In this document: one piece after another, positions 1 through 9,603 of the stretch
Layout: each line of letters opens with the position of its first letter
Position numbering within the stretch: position 1 is the stretch's first letter
Assembly: GCA_024641025.1 (NCBI GenBank)
Contig: JAHEDW010000001.1
Span: 1 to 64,000, forward strand
Direction: 5' to 3'
DNA length: 64,000 bases
Source of the DNA: Gallionella sp.
GTDB taxonomy: Bacteria > Pseudomonadota > Gammaproteobacteria > Burkholderiales > Gallionellaceae
Made by a program: the position numbers and the translations under genes
The notes under the pieces: model-generated
Databases searched by the model: none
What the model was told of the DNA's origin: nothing
The model's input: only the letters and a program-made list of their open reading frames with translations

Positions 1-40
1 TAGTTAACCTAACTAACTGTATAAATAATGATAATTACTT

Positions 41-56
41 TGGCACGGTTGCTGCT
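41..56 (+). promoter_or_regulatory. sigma-54 (RpoN) type promoter
   Basis: TGGCACG-gttg-CTGCT matches the -24/-12 consensus TGGCACG-N4-TTGC with one mismatch, and the GG and GC dinucleotides have the exact 10-nt spacing. It lies 60 nt upstream of the porin-glnK-amtB genes, which are classic NtrC/RpoN targets. That supports nitrogen-limitation control of the whole operon. The enhancer sites would lie before the window start. Confidence 0.8.
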
Positions 57-115
57 AATACATAAACGCGGATTCATTTACCCCGCCTTTTAACTTAACC
101 ATAAAGGAAATCATC

Positions 116-1289
<1,174 letters not shown>

Positions 1290-1300
1290 GGGGAACTCAA

Positions 1301-2695
1301 ATGAAAAATCTATTAGTACTCTTTACGTTGCTGTCAGTATTGTTTGGTATTGCGGGCCCATCATTCGCGGATGAGGCGGTAGTTGCAGCAGAAACCGTTA
1401 CCACGGCAGCAGGTGAAATGGCACCCGCAGCGGCAGCTGAAGCGGCGGCAGCACCCGTTCCGAACAAGGGCGATACCACATGGATGATGCTGTCCACACT
1501 ACTGGTAATCCTGATGATCGTCCCCGGTCTGGCATTGTTCTACGGAGGCCTGGTGCGTGCCAAGAACATGCTGTCAGTCCTCTCACAAGTGTTCGGTATC
1601 TTTGCGCTGGTATCCATCCTTTGGATCTTCTACGGCTATTCGCTGGCATTCGGTGATGGTGGTAGTTTCAACTGGATGATTGGCGATATGTCAAAGCTGT
1701 TCCTGATGGGCGTGACTCCCGACAGTACTGCGGCGACCTTCACCGAAGGCGTTGTGATTCCGGAGCTTACTTTCGTTGCTTTCCAGCTTACCTTCGCTGC
1801 GATCACCACAGCGCTGATCATTGGCGGTTTTGCTGAGCGTATCAAGTTCTCTTCGTTGCTGGTGTTTTCCGCGCTGTGGTTCACTTTCTCATACCTGCCT
1901 ATCGCACATATGGTGTGGGCAACCGGCGGTTATCTGTTCGAGAAAGGTGCGCTGGACTTCGCAGGCGGTACAGTGGTGCACATCAACGCTGGTATAGCGG
2001 CACTGGTAGGTGCAATCGTGATCGGTAAGCGCATCGGCTACGGCAAGGAACCGATGGCGCCCCATAACCTGCCGATGACGATGATAGGCGCTGCGCTGCT
2101 GTGGGTAGGATGGTTCGGTTTTAACGCCGGCTCCAACCTTGAAGCAACCGGTGGTGCTGCACTGGCTCTGTTGAACACCATCGTTGCAACTGCCGCTGCG
2201 GGTATGAGCTGGATGTTGGCGGAATGGATGTTGCGCGGCAAGCCATCGATGCTAGGTATTGTCTCGGGTGTCGTCGCCGGTCTGGTTGCGATCACTCCTG
2301 CGGCAGGCCTGGTTGGCCCGATGGGTGCGATTATGCTAGGTCTGGTTGTAGGTCCTATCTGCTTGTGGGCAGTGTCCAGCCTGAAGAAATCACTAGGTTA
2401 CGATGATTCGCTAGACGTGTTCGGTATCCATGCAGTGGGCGGCATTATCGGCGCGATCGGCACTGGTATCTTCGTATCACCAGCTTTGGGTGGTGTGGGC
2501 GTTGCCGATTACACAATGGGCGGCCAGGTAGTTACACAAGCAACAGGTGTATTGGTCACTATCGTATGGTCCGGTGTCGTCAGCTTCGTGTTGTTCAAGC
2601 TGGTCGACATGGTTATGGGTCTGCGTGTTTCGGAAGAAGCGGAACGCGAAGGCCTAGATACCTCGACACACGGCGAGCGCGCATACAGCGTGTAA
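1301..2695 (+). CDS. amtB: Ammonium transporter AmtB
   Basis: This 464-aa member of the Amt/Mep/Rh family conducts ammonium across the inner membrane. An N-terminal signal sequence (cut near SFA-DE) and an Ala/Pro-rich stretch precede the first channel helix, giving an 11-helix mature protein as in E. coli AmtB. The conserved pore histidines are visible in PIAHMVWATGG and DVFGIHAVGGIIGAIGTG. The Amt signature (HINAGIAALVGAIVIGKR) is present. The gene is the last of the operon and ends just before a strong terminator. GlnK from the preceding gene is expected to block the channel under ammonium excess. Confidence 0.97.
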   Translation: MKNLLVLFTLLSVLFGIAGPSFADEAVVAAETVTTAAGEMAPAAAAEAAAAPVPNKGDTTWMMLSTLLVILMIVPGLALFYGGLVRAKNMLSVLSQVFGIFALVSILWIFYGYSLAFGDGGSFNWMIGDMSKLFLMGVTPDSTAATFTEGVVIPELTFVAFQLTFAAITTALIIGGFAERIKFSSLLVFSALWFTFSYLPIAHMVWATGGYLFEKGALDFAGGTVVHINAGIAALVGAIVIGKRIGYGKEPMAPHNLPMTMIGAALLWVGWFGFNAGSNLEATGGAALALLNTIVATAAAGMSWMLAEWMLRGKPSMLGIVSGVVAGLVAITPAAGLVGPMGAIMLGLVVGPICLWAVSSLKKSLGYDDSLDVFGIHAVGGIIGAIGTGIFVSPALGGVGVADYTMGGQVVTQATGVLVTIVWSGVVSFVLFKLVDMVMGLRVSEEAEREGLDTSTHGERAYSV

Positions 2696-2729
2696 CAGTC
2701 TCCTCCCGGAGCCTCCAAGCTCCATTCAA

Positions 2730-2755
2730 GGGCACCGTAAGGTGCCCTTTTTTTT
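2730..2755 (+). terminator. Rho-independent terminator of the glnK-amtB operon
   Basis: GGGCACC-gtaa-GGTGCCC followed by eight Ts, 34 nt after the amtB stop. Perfect 7-bp stem and a tetraloop. It works for the plus strand only, since the minus-strand kinase gene running towards it gains no U-tract from it. Confidence 0.92.
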
Positions 2756-2808
2756 CGAATACAAAGGTTGCATTAGTTGATTTCAATACAATATCTAATT
2801 GGACAGGT

Positions 2809-3756
2809 TCAATCTGCCATGGTGCTGCGTGAGAATCCACTGCGCGAGAATTCATGATCATCTGCCATGAAGTGCGACAACGCTGATTGAGTCGACATGC
2901 TAAAGCCACGATACAAATCCAAGTCATAATCGGACATGCGTATCTTGTGAGCCGCGTTTCCTAGATCGCTGATGAAAGCAGGCCAATCCTGGTAGCGATT
3001 ATGCCAGTCCTTTTCAAGGCCACGATGAATGACTCGGACAAGCTCCGGTGGGAGCTCCTTGCGATACATCCGGATGGGTGTGGCAGGATAATTAAGGATC
3101 GCAACGCGTGCGTTGAATTCGTCATCTGCCTCAAAGGTGTTTTTCCCAGTCAGTAAGCGATACAGAGTCGCGGCAAGCGAATAGATATCGGCACGTTCAT
3201 CGAGCACCAACCCCTCCAGTTGTTCTGGCGACATATAAGCAAGGCTACCTGCTACCATATCGCCACTCGTCCCCAACGAAATCGCGCAGCCAAAATCTGT
3301 CAGCTTGGCCATTCCATTGGTAATTAGCATGATATTTTCCGGTTTAACGTCACGGTGAATTACCCCTTGGCTTGCAATATATTGAAGTGCGCCAGCGATT
3401 TGCTCAATCACTGACAGCACGGTATTGATCGGTAATAGGGTTTCCGGACCTTGATGATGATCCAGCGACTCACCTTTGATATATTCCATCACGACATACG
3501 GCCCGTTCTTGTCTTCAAGGTCTGCACTCAATACGCGAACAATGTTCTTATGGTGCAGCCTGCTTGATAACTGAATCTCGTTGGCCAATAGTTTGCGATA
3601 GGCTTCGGACTGTCGAGTCAGTCGAAGCTGCTTGATTGCGACTGAAACAAATTTTTCCACTTCAATGCCGAGATATACGTTCGAACTCTCGCCGACTCCA
3701 ATCTGTTCAACAATGGTATATTTTCCAATATGTGTAGGTGCGGCGGGAACTGCCAT
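2809..3756 (-). CDS. Soluble Ser/Thr protein kinase (Hanks type)
   Basis: This 315-aa protein is essentially one eukaryotic-like kinase domain with no transmembrane segment. Visible motifs are the Gly-loop (IGVGESSNVYLG), the VAIK lysine at Lys42, catalytic HRDVKPEN at 134-140 and DFG at 154-156. The activation segment runs into the APE-equivalent MSPEQLEG. All catalytic residues are intact, so it should be active. About 60 aa after the kinase core show no domain I recognise. A gene for a small cNMP-binding-domain-like protein lies 253 bp upstream on the same strand. Substrates are unknown. Cytosolic location is inferred from the absence of a signal or TM helix. Confidence 0.9.
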   Translation of the reverse strand: MAVPAAPTHIGKYTIVEQIGVGESSNVYLGIEVEKFVSVAIKQLRLTRQSEAYRKLLANEIQLSSRLHHKNIVRVLSADLEDKNGPYVVMEYIKGESLDHHQGPETLLPINTVLSVIEQIAGALQYIASQGVIHRDVKPENIMLITNGMAKLTDFGCAISLGTSGDMVAGSLAYMSPEQLEGLVLDERADIYSLAATLYRLLTGKNTFEADDEFNARVAILNYPATPIRMYRKELPPELVRVIHRGLEKDWHNRYQDWPAFISDLGNAAHKIRMSDYDLDLYRGFSMSTQSALSHFMADDHEFSRSGFSRSTMAD

Positions 3757-4009
3757 TAGGGTGTTCAGTGAAGTAAGGGAAATCCGACAAGCAACGACGG
3801 AATAAATTCCATTTGATGCAGGTTCTTAAGATCATTGGATAAAATAGAGGGCAAGCCAATGCACTATCGCGAATAAATACCAATATCAATAATTAGCCAA
3901 TTTTGGCATTTCACCGATCCAGAGCCGAGATGCCAGGTTATCTTGAGTGCGCCAAGATAAGATAGCATGACCATGCAACGCCCATTCAAGTGAATGCTGA
4001 TAACTTCTA
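3757..4009. other. Intergenic region with an 8-bp hairpin
   Basis: No coding potential is seen. TTATCTTG-agtgcgc-CAAGATAA (3938-3960) forms a perfect 8-bp stem downstream of the minus-strand cNMP-binding-like gene, but no T-tract follows on either strand. It may be a weak terminator, a processing site or an operator. Confidence 0.4.
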
Positions 4010-4573
4010 TCAATAACGTCCATGTATACGATAGATGTAGTTACTCATTTCTGCATTCTCGGCATTCTTTCGTCTGGCAACTGCATGTACATGCTGAATC
4101 AAATTGCGCATTACGCAGTAAACGATGGAAGGATGTGTAAGAAGCAGTGTCTCGAGTTTGGAGCGTTGCAACAACAGAATAGCGCTATCCTTCTTGATTT
4201 TGATACTGGAAGTGATGTTTACAATATTTCCACCAACAAAGCTGATTATTCTGGCCAGATCCCCTGGCGATTTAAGTTGCAGTAGCACGGATTCATTCCC
4301 GACCATTGCGTTAACCTCAACCTCGCCTTCGACAAGAATCATCAAGGCGTCCTTCAGGGAATCCTCCAATTCGGCTACAAGTTCCTTGGCTTCAAAATAT
4401 TGAAAGGAAAATAGGCTTGTAAGGATATTGACTTCAAAGTCACGCAAATTCTCCACCAGTCTGCTATTGCGAAGCGCGGTCAGAATCCTCTCATCAGGAA
4501 TCATCAGGTCTCCCATGATGTGCATGGCTGTCGGAGGCTTGCCATATATCGTTTCATTCTGTCTGTCGGACAA
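4010..4573 (-). CDS. Cyclic-nucleotide-binding-domain-like protein
   Basis: This 187-aa protein fits a cNMP-binding (CAP_ED) fold. It has a start such as LTSLFSFQYFEAKELVAELEDSLKDALMILVEGEVEVNAMVGNES, the usual beta-barrel pattern ending with 'ilveGeVev', then a PGDLARIISFVGG stretch and a C-terminal helix. No DNA-binding helix-turn-helix follows, unlike Crp/Fnr. The phosphate-binding cassette is not canonical (no clear GE-x-ALL-x-RAAT), so it may not bind cAMP. It is in the same orientation as the downstream Ser/Thr kinase gene, and the two may be functionally linked. Specific function unknown. Confidence 0.65.
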   Translation of the reverse strand: MSDRQNETIYGKPPTAMHIMGDLMIPDERILTALRNSRLVENLRDFEVNILTSLFSFQYFEAKELVAELEDSLKDALMILVEGEVEVNAMVGNESVLLQLKSPGDLARIISFVGGNIVNITSSIKIKKDSAILLLQRSKLETLLLTHPSIVYCVMRNLIQHVHAVARRKNAENAEMSNYIYRIHGRY

Positions 4574-5032
4574 GTTGACCTCGCTAATCGGTAAAATTCC
4601 GTGCAGTGTTCAAATTCGAACTTTAGTTGTTACGGTATGCGAATAATCCTGCACTACTAGGATTAATACGCAAATTACATGCCAGATCCAGCAACACCTG
4701 TTTCCAGCAGTTTGTCCGCGCAATGATTCCTTTGAATTGTCTTCAAAAATGGATGAAATCGAATCATGAAGCTGATATTCGACGACTATGCAAGTGCGCG
4801 CAGTGAGATAAGCAATCCATGGCTGCGCTGAAAGATCAGAAAACAGATATACCAATATATTGTCCTTGCACCAATACCATGCAAAGCGCACCTTCCAAGT
4901 GCGTGGGTGCTCAGGTACTGCAGTAACCTAGCATAATGAGTTTTCTGGAATTAAGTATGGGGCAGATACAGTGTGGAATTTGAAACTGATCATGTCAGTT
5001 TCGACGGACTCTGGCTAGGGATCGTCTTATCT
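4574..5032. other. 459-bp intergenic region without a supported gene
   Basis: The 93-aa ORF 4610-4891 on the minus strand has no ribosome site or recognisable composition and looks spurious. I see no T-tracted hairpin or tRNA. The region must hold the promoter for the cNMP-binding-like gene and the 3' end of the protease gene. Confidence 0.5.
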
Positions 5033-5731
5033 TCATTTTGATACGATAACCAGTCCTCTTGCCTTATTACTTGTCGTGTCGATCGTTGCAATCGCTTGAC
5101 GCAAGGTGCTGATGCCGACCCACACCGGTGGATACTTGTACTTGGCTACATCGAGAATCAGTGCGCTATCGGATTGCGCGTCATAGGCTGCCAATACCGA
5201 CCAATGCCCACCTCCGACCTGCCCAAGATTGGCACGAAGATAATTCGCCAGGACGAACTGCCCGTCATCAACCAGTGTGTTCTGTAAAAGGCTGCGCAAA
5301 CTCTGGTCATCGAATGTATCGCCGGCGATTGACCGGGCAGTGACTCCTTGGCGGGTGAGCGTTTCGGCCATTTCCTCTCGGGTCATCCCCATTGCAAGGA
5401 CTGTCTCTGGGCTGATGACTTTTGCGACATCAGGCGTGAAAAAGTTGCTTTGGGTGAAATAGGCATAGGGAGCAAATGTCGGATCAATGGGTTTTTTGAT
5501 CGGCATCGCATTGAGTACTGTTATCGCGCTGGCTACTGAGCAATATGACTGAGTAACTTGCACGGCAAAGGTCGGGATAAGCTGCCAGTAATCCGCATCG
5601 ACTGGCATTCGTGACCGCAGGGTTTTGCCCTCCGTAGTATCCCAATAGACGACGGAAGGTTCCGATCCAGCGAATACTGAAGCGGGTGACAACACTGCAA
5701 AGAGAATTATCGTGGATAAAAATTTCTTCAT
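5033..5731 (-). CDS. Exported phytochelatin-synthase-like cysteine protease (family C83)
   Basis: This 232-aa protein has a Sec signal peptide (cut near VFA-GS). The mature part matches the bacterial phytochelatin-synthase fold. Catalytic Cys64 sits in QVTQSYCSVASAITVLNA, His176 in GGGHWSVLAAYD and Asp194 in LILDVAKYKYPPVWV. The Cys-His and His-Asp spacings (112 and 18) are essentially those of the Nostoc enzyme as I recall it. It lacks the C-terminal domain of plant PCS. Bacterial relatives mainly cleave glutathione to gamma-Glu-Cys plus Gly. The signal peptide implies action in the periplasm. It is adjacent to purU but shows no clear operon logic with it. Confidence 0.85.
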   Translation of the reverse strand: MKKFLSTIILFAVLSPASVFAGSEPSVVYWDTTEGKTLRSRMPVDADYWQLIPTFAVQVTQSYCSVASAITVLNAMPIKKPIDPTFAPYAYFTQSNFFTPDVAKVISPETVLAMGMTREEMAETLTRQGVTARSIAGDTFDDQSLRSLLQNTLVDDGQFVLANYLRANLGQVGGGHWSVLAAYDAQSDSALILDVAKYKYPPVWVGISTLRQAIATIDTTSNKARGLVIVSK

Positions 5732-5759
5732 TTTAGGATATCCCTCCGTTTGCCATTAT

Positions 5760-6629
5760 TTATCTGAACACGATGGTTTTGCTTCCGCACACCAGCACAC
5801 GATCCTCAACATGATAGCGCAGGGCTCTCGATAGAACTGTTTTCTCGATATCGCGCCCATATCGCACCAGATCTTCTACCGTATCGCCATGATCAATACG
5901 CATCGTATCTTGTTCGATGATGGGTCCTGCATCAAGGTCCTCGGAGACAAAGTGGCAGGTTGCACCAATTAGTTTGACGCCACGCTGATAGGCTTGGTGA
6001 TATGGTTTTGCACCAACGAAAGACGGCAGGAAACTGTGATGGATGTTGATGATTCGTCCAGTGTAGCGCTGGCAGAGCCATGGCGGCAGGATCTGCATGA
6101 AACGCGCCAATACCATGCAATCTCCTTGGTATTGCTCGAACAGCGTAGCAATCTTTTCAAATGCGACGGCCTTGGCTGTTTCATCGTTTCCTGGCATATC
6201 GACATGGATGAACGGGATACGATGCCATTCGACAAAACTGCGCAAGTCTTCGTGATTTGAGATCACACAGGAAATTTCCACCAGCAATTCACCACTGCGC
6301 CAACGATAGAGTAAATCGTTCAGGCAGTGATCTTGCTTGCTCACCAGAATTACCAGCCGTTTTTTTTCACTTGAATCTGATAGCTGCCAGGTCATCTTGA
6401 AGACTTTTGCCAATGGGACAAAGCGGCGGCTGAACTCTTCAGCATCAAAGGGTAAAGAATCAGCAAGTATCTCTTGTCGCATAAAGAACAGATTTGCATC
6501 CACTTCGGTATGGTAGCTAGCCTCAACGATAAATCCATTATGTTCAGCGATAAAGCCGCTTACTGCTGCGATGATGCCCGCCCGGTCCGGGCAGGAGATA
6601 GTCAAGGTGTAGCGTCGAGGGTTGCTCAT
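5760..6629 (-). CDS. purU: Formyltetrahydrofolate deformylase
   Basis: This 289-aa enzyme hydrolyses 10-formyl-THF to formate and THF and so balances the one-carbon pool. It has an N-terminal ACT domain (YTLTISCPDRAGIIAAVSGFIAEHNGFI, residues 5-85) and a C-terminal formyltransferase domain. The catalytic motifs NIHHSFLPSF and the Asp in HFVSEDLDAGPIIEQD are visible. Length is that of the family. It lies 28 bp upstream of the protease gene on the same strand, so the two may be cotranscribed. Confidence 0.95.
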   Translation of the reverse strand: MSNPRRYTLTISCPDRAGIIAAVSGFIAEHNGFIVEASYHTEVDANLFFMRQEILADSLPFDAEEFSRRFVPLAKVFKMTWQLSDSSEKKRLVILVSKQDHCLNDLLYRWRSGELLVEISCVISNHEDLRSFVEWHRIPFIHVDMPGNDETAKAVAFEKIATLFEQYQGDCMVLARFMQILPPWLCQRYTGRIINIHHSFLPSFVGAKPYHQAYQRGVKLIGATCHFVSEDLDAGPIIEQDTMRIDHGDTVEDLVRYGRDIEKTVLSRALRYHVEDRVLVCGSKTIVFR

Positions 6630-6783
6630 AATGGCATTCTTGGTATATATGTTTGATTCTATCCAATCTCTGCGCCTCGGGGAAATTTCGAGTAATTGGT
6701 GGCATAGAGTAAAATAGCCAATCTGGGTTTAATTTAGCCCGTTTCGATATGATCAATCGGCTAATGACAAGGAAATCTTACAG

Positions 6784-7560
6784 TTGAAATTTCTTTCACG
6801 AATATTATTTTTATTTGCAGTGCATGCGGTTCTGTCTTCATCGGCATATGCTATTGTTAATGTGGAGCAGGCCATTATCGGTAAACCACCGGAAGGGATA
6901 CATACTACGGTAGATCTGCTTGCGAATGGCGCAACCGGCAACACAGACAAGAGTTCTTCCAAAGCGGATCTGCTTACTTTGTGGCAGCATGAGCAGCATA
7001 CCGAGTTTCTGCAGTTGCAGTATGCTTATGGCAAAAGCCGAGGTCAGGTAGATACAGACCGTGCTTTCGCGCATTTGCGCCATCGAACTTCGATTAATCC
7101 AGCCTGGGCAATCGAGGGGTTCGTGCAGGTTGGGCGTGATCCGTTTGCCAGACTTACGAAGCGGACTTTGCTCGGTGGTGGAATGCGCTGGGTAATGTTT
7201 GAGGAAGACAATAAGTCAGCAGGTTACTTAGGTCTCGGTGCGTTCCATGAACAGGAGGTCCTCACTGACACCTTGGGAACCAACGATCCAAGAGAATCCA
7301 GTCTATGGCGAGCCAGTACCTACCTGGTGTTAAAGCATCAACTTAACGAACAGGTGCGTATGTACAGCACGACTTATTATCAACCTGCCTTAGGTGACAC
7401 GGCGGATTACCGCATACTGGAACAGGCATACATGCTGGTAAAAATGGCTCAGGACCTTGATCTGAAGCTGAGTCTGGATATTTCGTTTGATTCAAAACCT
7501 CCACAAACAGTGGAGAAACGAGATATGTTGTATAGCGTTGGGCTGGAATTCAGTTTCTGA
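6784..7560 (+). CDS. DUF481-like outer-membrane protein
   Basis: This 258-aa protein has a signal peptide (cut near AYA-IV) and repeated amphipathic strands ending in GLEFSF, with the terminal Phe typical of outer-membrane beta-barrels. The central part (AWAIEGFVQVGRDPFARLTKRTLLGGGMRWVMFEE) resembles the DUF481/YdiY 'salt-induced outer membrane protein' family. The start is TTG: AAGGAA at 6769-6774 lies 9 nt upstream and no in-frame ATG fits the signal peptide. It stands alone, convergent with ybiT and divergent from purU. Function unknown. Confidence 0.7.
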   Translation: MKFLSRILFLFAVHAVLSSSAYAIVNVEQAIIGKPPEGIHTTVDLLANGATGNTDKSSSKADLLTLWQHEQHTEFLQLQYAYGKSRGQVDTDRAFAHLRHRTSINPAWAIEGFVQVGRDPFARLTKRTLLGGGMRWVMFEEDNKSAGYLGLGAFHEQEVLTDTLGTNDPRESSLWRASTYLVLKHQLNEQVRMYSTTYYQPALGDTADYRILEQAYMLVKMAQDLDLKLSLDISFDSKPPQTVEKRDMLYSVGLEFSF

Positions 7561-7584
7561 GGCAAACAAGCCAATAAGATATTC

Positions 7585-9183
7585 TTATAACGCCATCCCC
7601 TGATCGCGGAGATATTCCTCATAGTTGCCATGGTAATCGGTCACCCCTTTGGCGGAGATCTCGATGATGCGTGTCGCCAATGATGATACAAATTCGCGGT
7701 CGTGGCTGACGAATACCAAAGTGCCCTTATACAAGTCGAGCGCTGTATTTAAAGACTCAATGGATTCCATGTCCATGTGGTTGGTTGGTTCGTCCATCAG
7801 TAACACATTTGGTTTTTGCAGCATAAGCTTTCCGAACAGCATGCGTCCCTGTTCGCCGCCGGATAACACTTTCACTTTCTTTTTTACATCGTCACCGGAA
7901 AATAGCAAACGACCAAGCGTGCCACGCACGACCTGGTCGTCATCGCTCTGGCCTCGCCACTCGGTCATCCAGTCCATCATCGATTTGTCATCGGCAAAAT
8001 CAGTGGCATGATCCTGGGCGTAATACCCTAGCTTGGCTTTTTCCGTCCACTTGATCGTGCCTGTGTCGGGCGCGAGTTCGCCCGCCAGACAACGCAACAG
8101 CGTGGTTTTTCCGATCCCGTTGGGTCCGATGATGGCGACTTTCTCTCCGGCATCGAGCCGGAAGTTCACATTGGAAAAGAGAACCTTATCGAAGCCTTTG
8201 GCCATCTTCTGAACCTCGACGGCAACACGGTGAAGCTTGTCGCGCTCGTCATACTCAAAACGGATGAACGGATACTGCCGGCTTGAAGGCTTGATATCTT
8301 CAATCTTGATCTTGTCGATTTGGCGCGCGCGAGAGGTGGCTTGCTTGGCCTTTGAGGCGTTTGCAGAGAATCGTGCCACGAAAGCCTTCAGTTCGGCGAC
8401 CTTTTCCTTTGCCTTTGCGTTGTCTGCAGCCTGCTGTTCGCGCGCTTGTGTGGAAGCAAGCATGTAGTCATCGTAGTTGCCAGGGTAAACAGTAATCCTG
8501 CCATAATCCAGATCTGCCATGTGGGTACACACGCTGTTCAGAAAGTGGCGGTCGTGGGAGATGATCACCATGGTCGAATTGCGTGCATTAAGTATGTCTT
8601 CCAGCCAGCGGATGGTGTTGATATCCAGATTGTTGGTGGGCTCATCCAGCAGCAGTATGTCCGGGTTGGAAAACAAAGCCTGTGCCAGCAAAACCCGCAA
8701 TTTGAAACCTGGTGCGACTTCGCGCATCGGCCCTTGATGCAACTCGATCGCGATACCTACGCCGAGAAGCAATTCGCCTGCTCGCGGTTCGGCGGTGTAG
8801 CCATCGTATTCAGCGAACTCTGCCTCCAGATCAGCAGCACGCATGTAGTCCTCCTCGGTCGCATCAGGATTTGCATAGATCGCATCGCGTTCCGACATGG
8901 CTGCCCACATTTCAGCATGTCCCATCATCACCACGTCCAGTACGCGCATATCCTCATAGGCGAACTGGTCCTGGCGCAGTTTGCCAAGCCGCTCGTCCTT
9001 GTCGAGCATCACGTTGCCGGATGTCGGTTCAAGATCCCCACCAAGGATCTTCATGAAAGTGGATTTGCCGCAACCGTTTGCACCGATCAAACCATATCGG
9101 TTGCCATCGCCGAATTTGACCGAGACGTTTTCAAACAACGGTTTGGCACCAAACTGCATGGTGATATTGGCGGTAGATAACAT
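7585..9183 (-). CDS. ybiT: ABC-F family translation factor YbiT
   Basis: This 532-aa soluble protein has two ABC ATPase domains. The first has Walker [10 protein letters not shown] and the second GPNGIGKTT. Both carry [11 protein letters not shown] or [11 protein letters not shown] Walker B motifs, joined by the ABC-F linker. ABC-F proteins bind the ribosomal E site and modulate elongation. The N-terminus [25 protein letters not shown] is nearly that of E. coli YbiT. The ORF track extends 33 codons upstream. I chose ATG 9183 from that match and an AAGG site just upstream. Monocistronic as far as visible. Confidence 0.94.
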   Translation of the reverse strand: MLSTANITMQFGAKPLFENVSVKFGDGNRYGLIGANGCGKSTFMKILGGDLEPTSGNVMLDKDERLGKLRQDQFAYEDMRVLDVVMMGHAEMWAAMSERDAIYANPDATEEDYMRAADLEAEFAEYDGYTAEPRAGELLLGVGIAIELHQGPMREVAPGFKLRVLLAQALFSNPDILLLDEPTNNLDINTIRWLEDILNARNSTMVIISHDRHFLNSVCTHMADLDYGRITVYPGNYDDYMLASTQAREQQAADNAKAKEKVAELKAFVARFSANASKAKQATSRARQIDKIKIEDIKPSSRQYPFIRFEYDERDKLHRVAVEVQKMAKGFDKVLFSNVNFRLDAGEKVAIIGPNGIGKTTLLRCLAGELAPDTGTIKWTEKAKLGYYAQDHATDFADDKSMMDWMTEWRGQSDDDQVVRGTLGRLLFSGDDVKKKVKVLSGGEQGRMLFGKLMLQKPNVLLMDEPTNHMDMESIESLNTALDLYKGTLVFVSHDREFVSSLATRIIEISAKGVTDYHGNYEEYLRDQGMAL

Positions 9184-9603
9184 TAAACTGCCTTGCAATA
9201 AAATTTTTAGGGCGCGCATTCTAACATGCAGCAACAGGCAAAATGGACAGAGAAACTGGTTCGCAAGGACAATTAGATGCATGGATCAACACAAATTGTT
9301 GGAAAAATCTGCGAATTGTTGCCATCCTTCGCAAATCGTTTAACACTCGCGCTTAAGAAATGTCAGAAGGTATCTAGGTAACGATCTGACGGAAGTTGCT
9401 CATTACATTTCAAGATGCAACCTGTCAATTGCAGGCGCCACTTTGAAATCCTGTGTATGTTGGTGTGAAGCAAGGATATAGTTGGGCATGTGAGAAATGG
9501 TTGTACCTAGATTCTTAGATGTAACTAAGGAAAGGGAGGCTTGTTGCTGTGATGCACTGGAAATTGATTATCATTCTTTGAAACGTAAGGCAAATGCATC
9601 GGC
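9184..9603. other. 420-bp intergenic region with a weak Fur-box-like site
   Basis: No gene is supported between the ybiT start and lplT. GAAATTGATTATCATTCTT (9560-9578) matches 14 of 19 positions of the Fur consensus and lies about 26 nt before the lplT start. It is much weaker than the palindrome at 17348. Nothing else of note is seen. Confidence 0.35.

Noticed and set aside
24-42. AATAATGATAATTACTTTG as a Fur box upstream of the porin
   Set aside because: 14 of 19 matches but not palindromic, and it abuts the sigma-54 element; AT-rich sequence alone explains it.
3938-3960. Hairpin TTATCTTG/CAAGATAA as an intrinsic terminator
   Set aside because: No T-tract on either strand; listed only as a hairpin.
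4610-4891. 93-aa minus-strand ORF between the cNMP-binding-like and protease genes
   Set aside because: No ribosome site, no recognisable composition, cysteine/tryptophan-rich shadow-like translation.
8446-9180. 244-aa plus-strand ORF antisense to ybiT
   Set aside because: Mirror frame of a strongly conserved ABC-F gene; no signal of its own.
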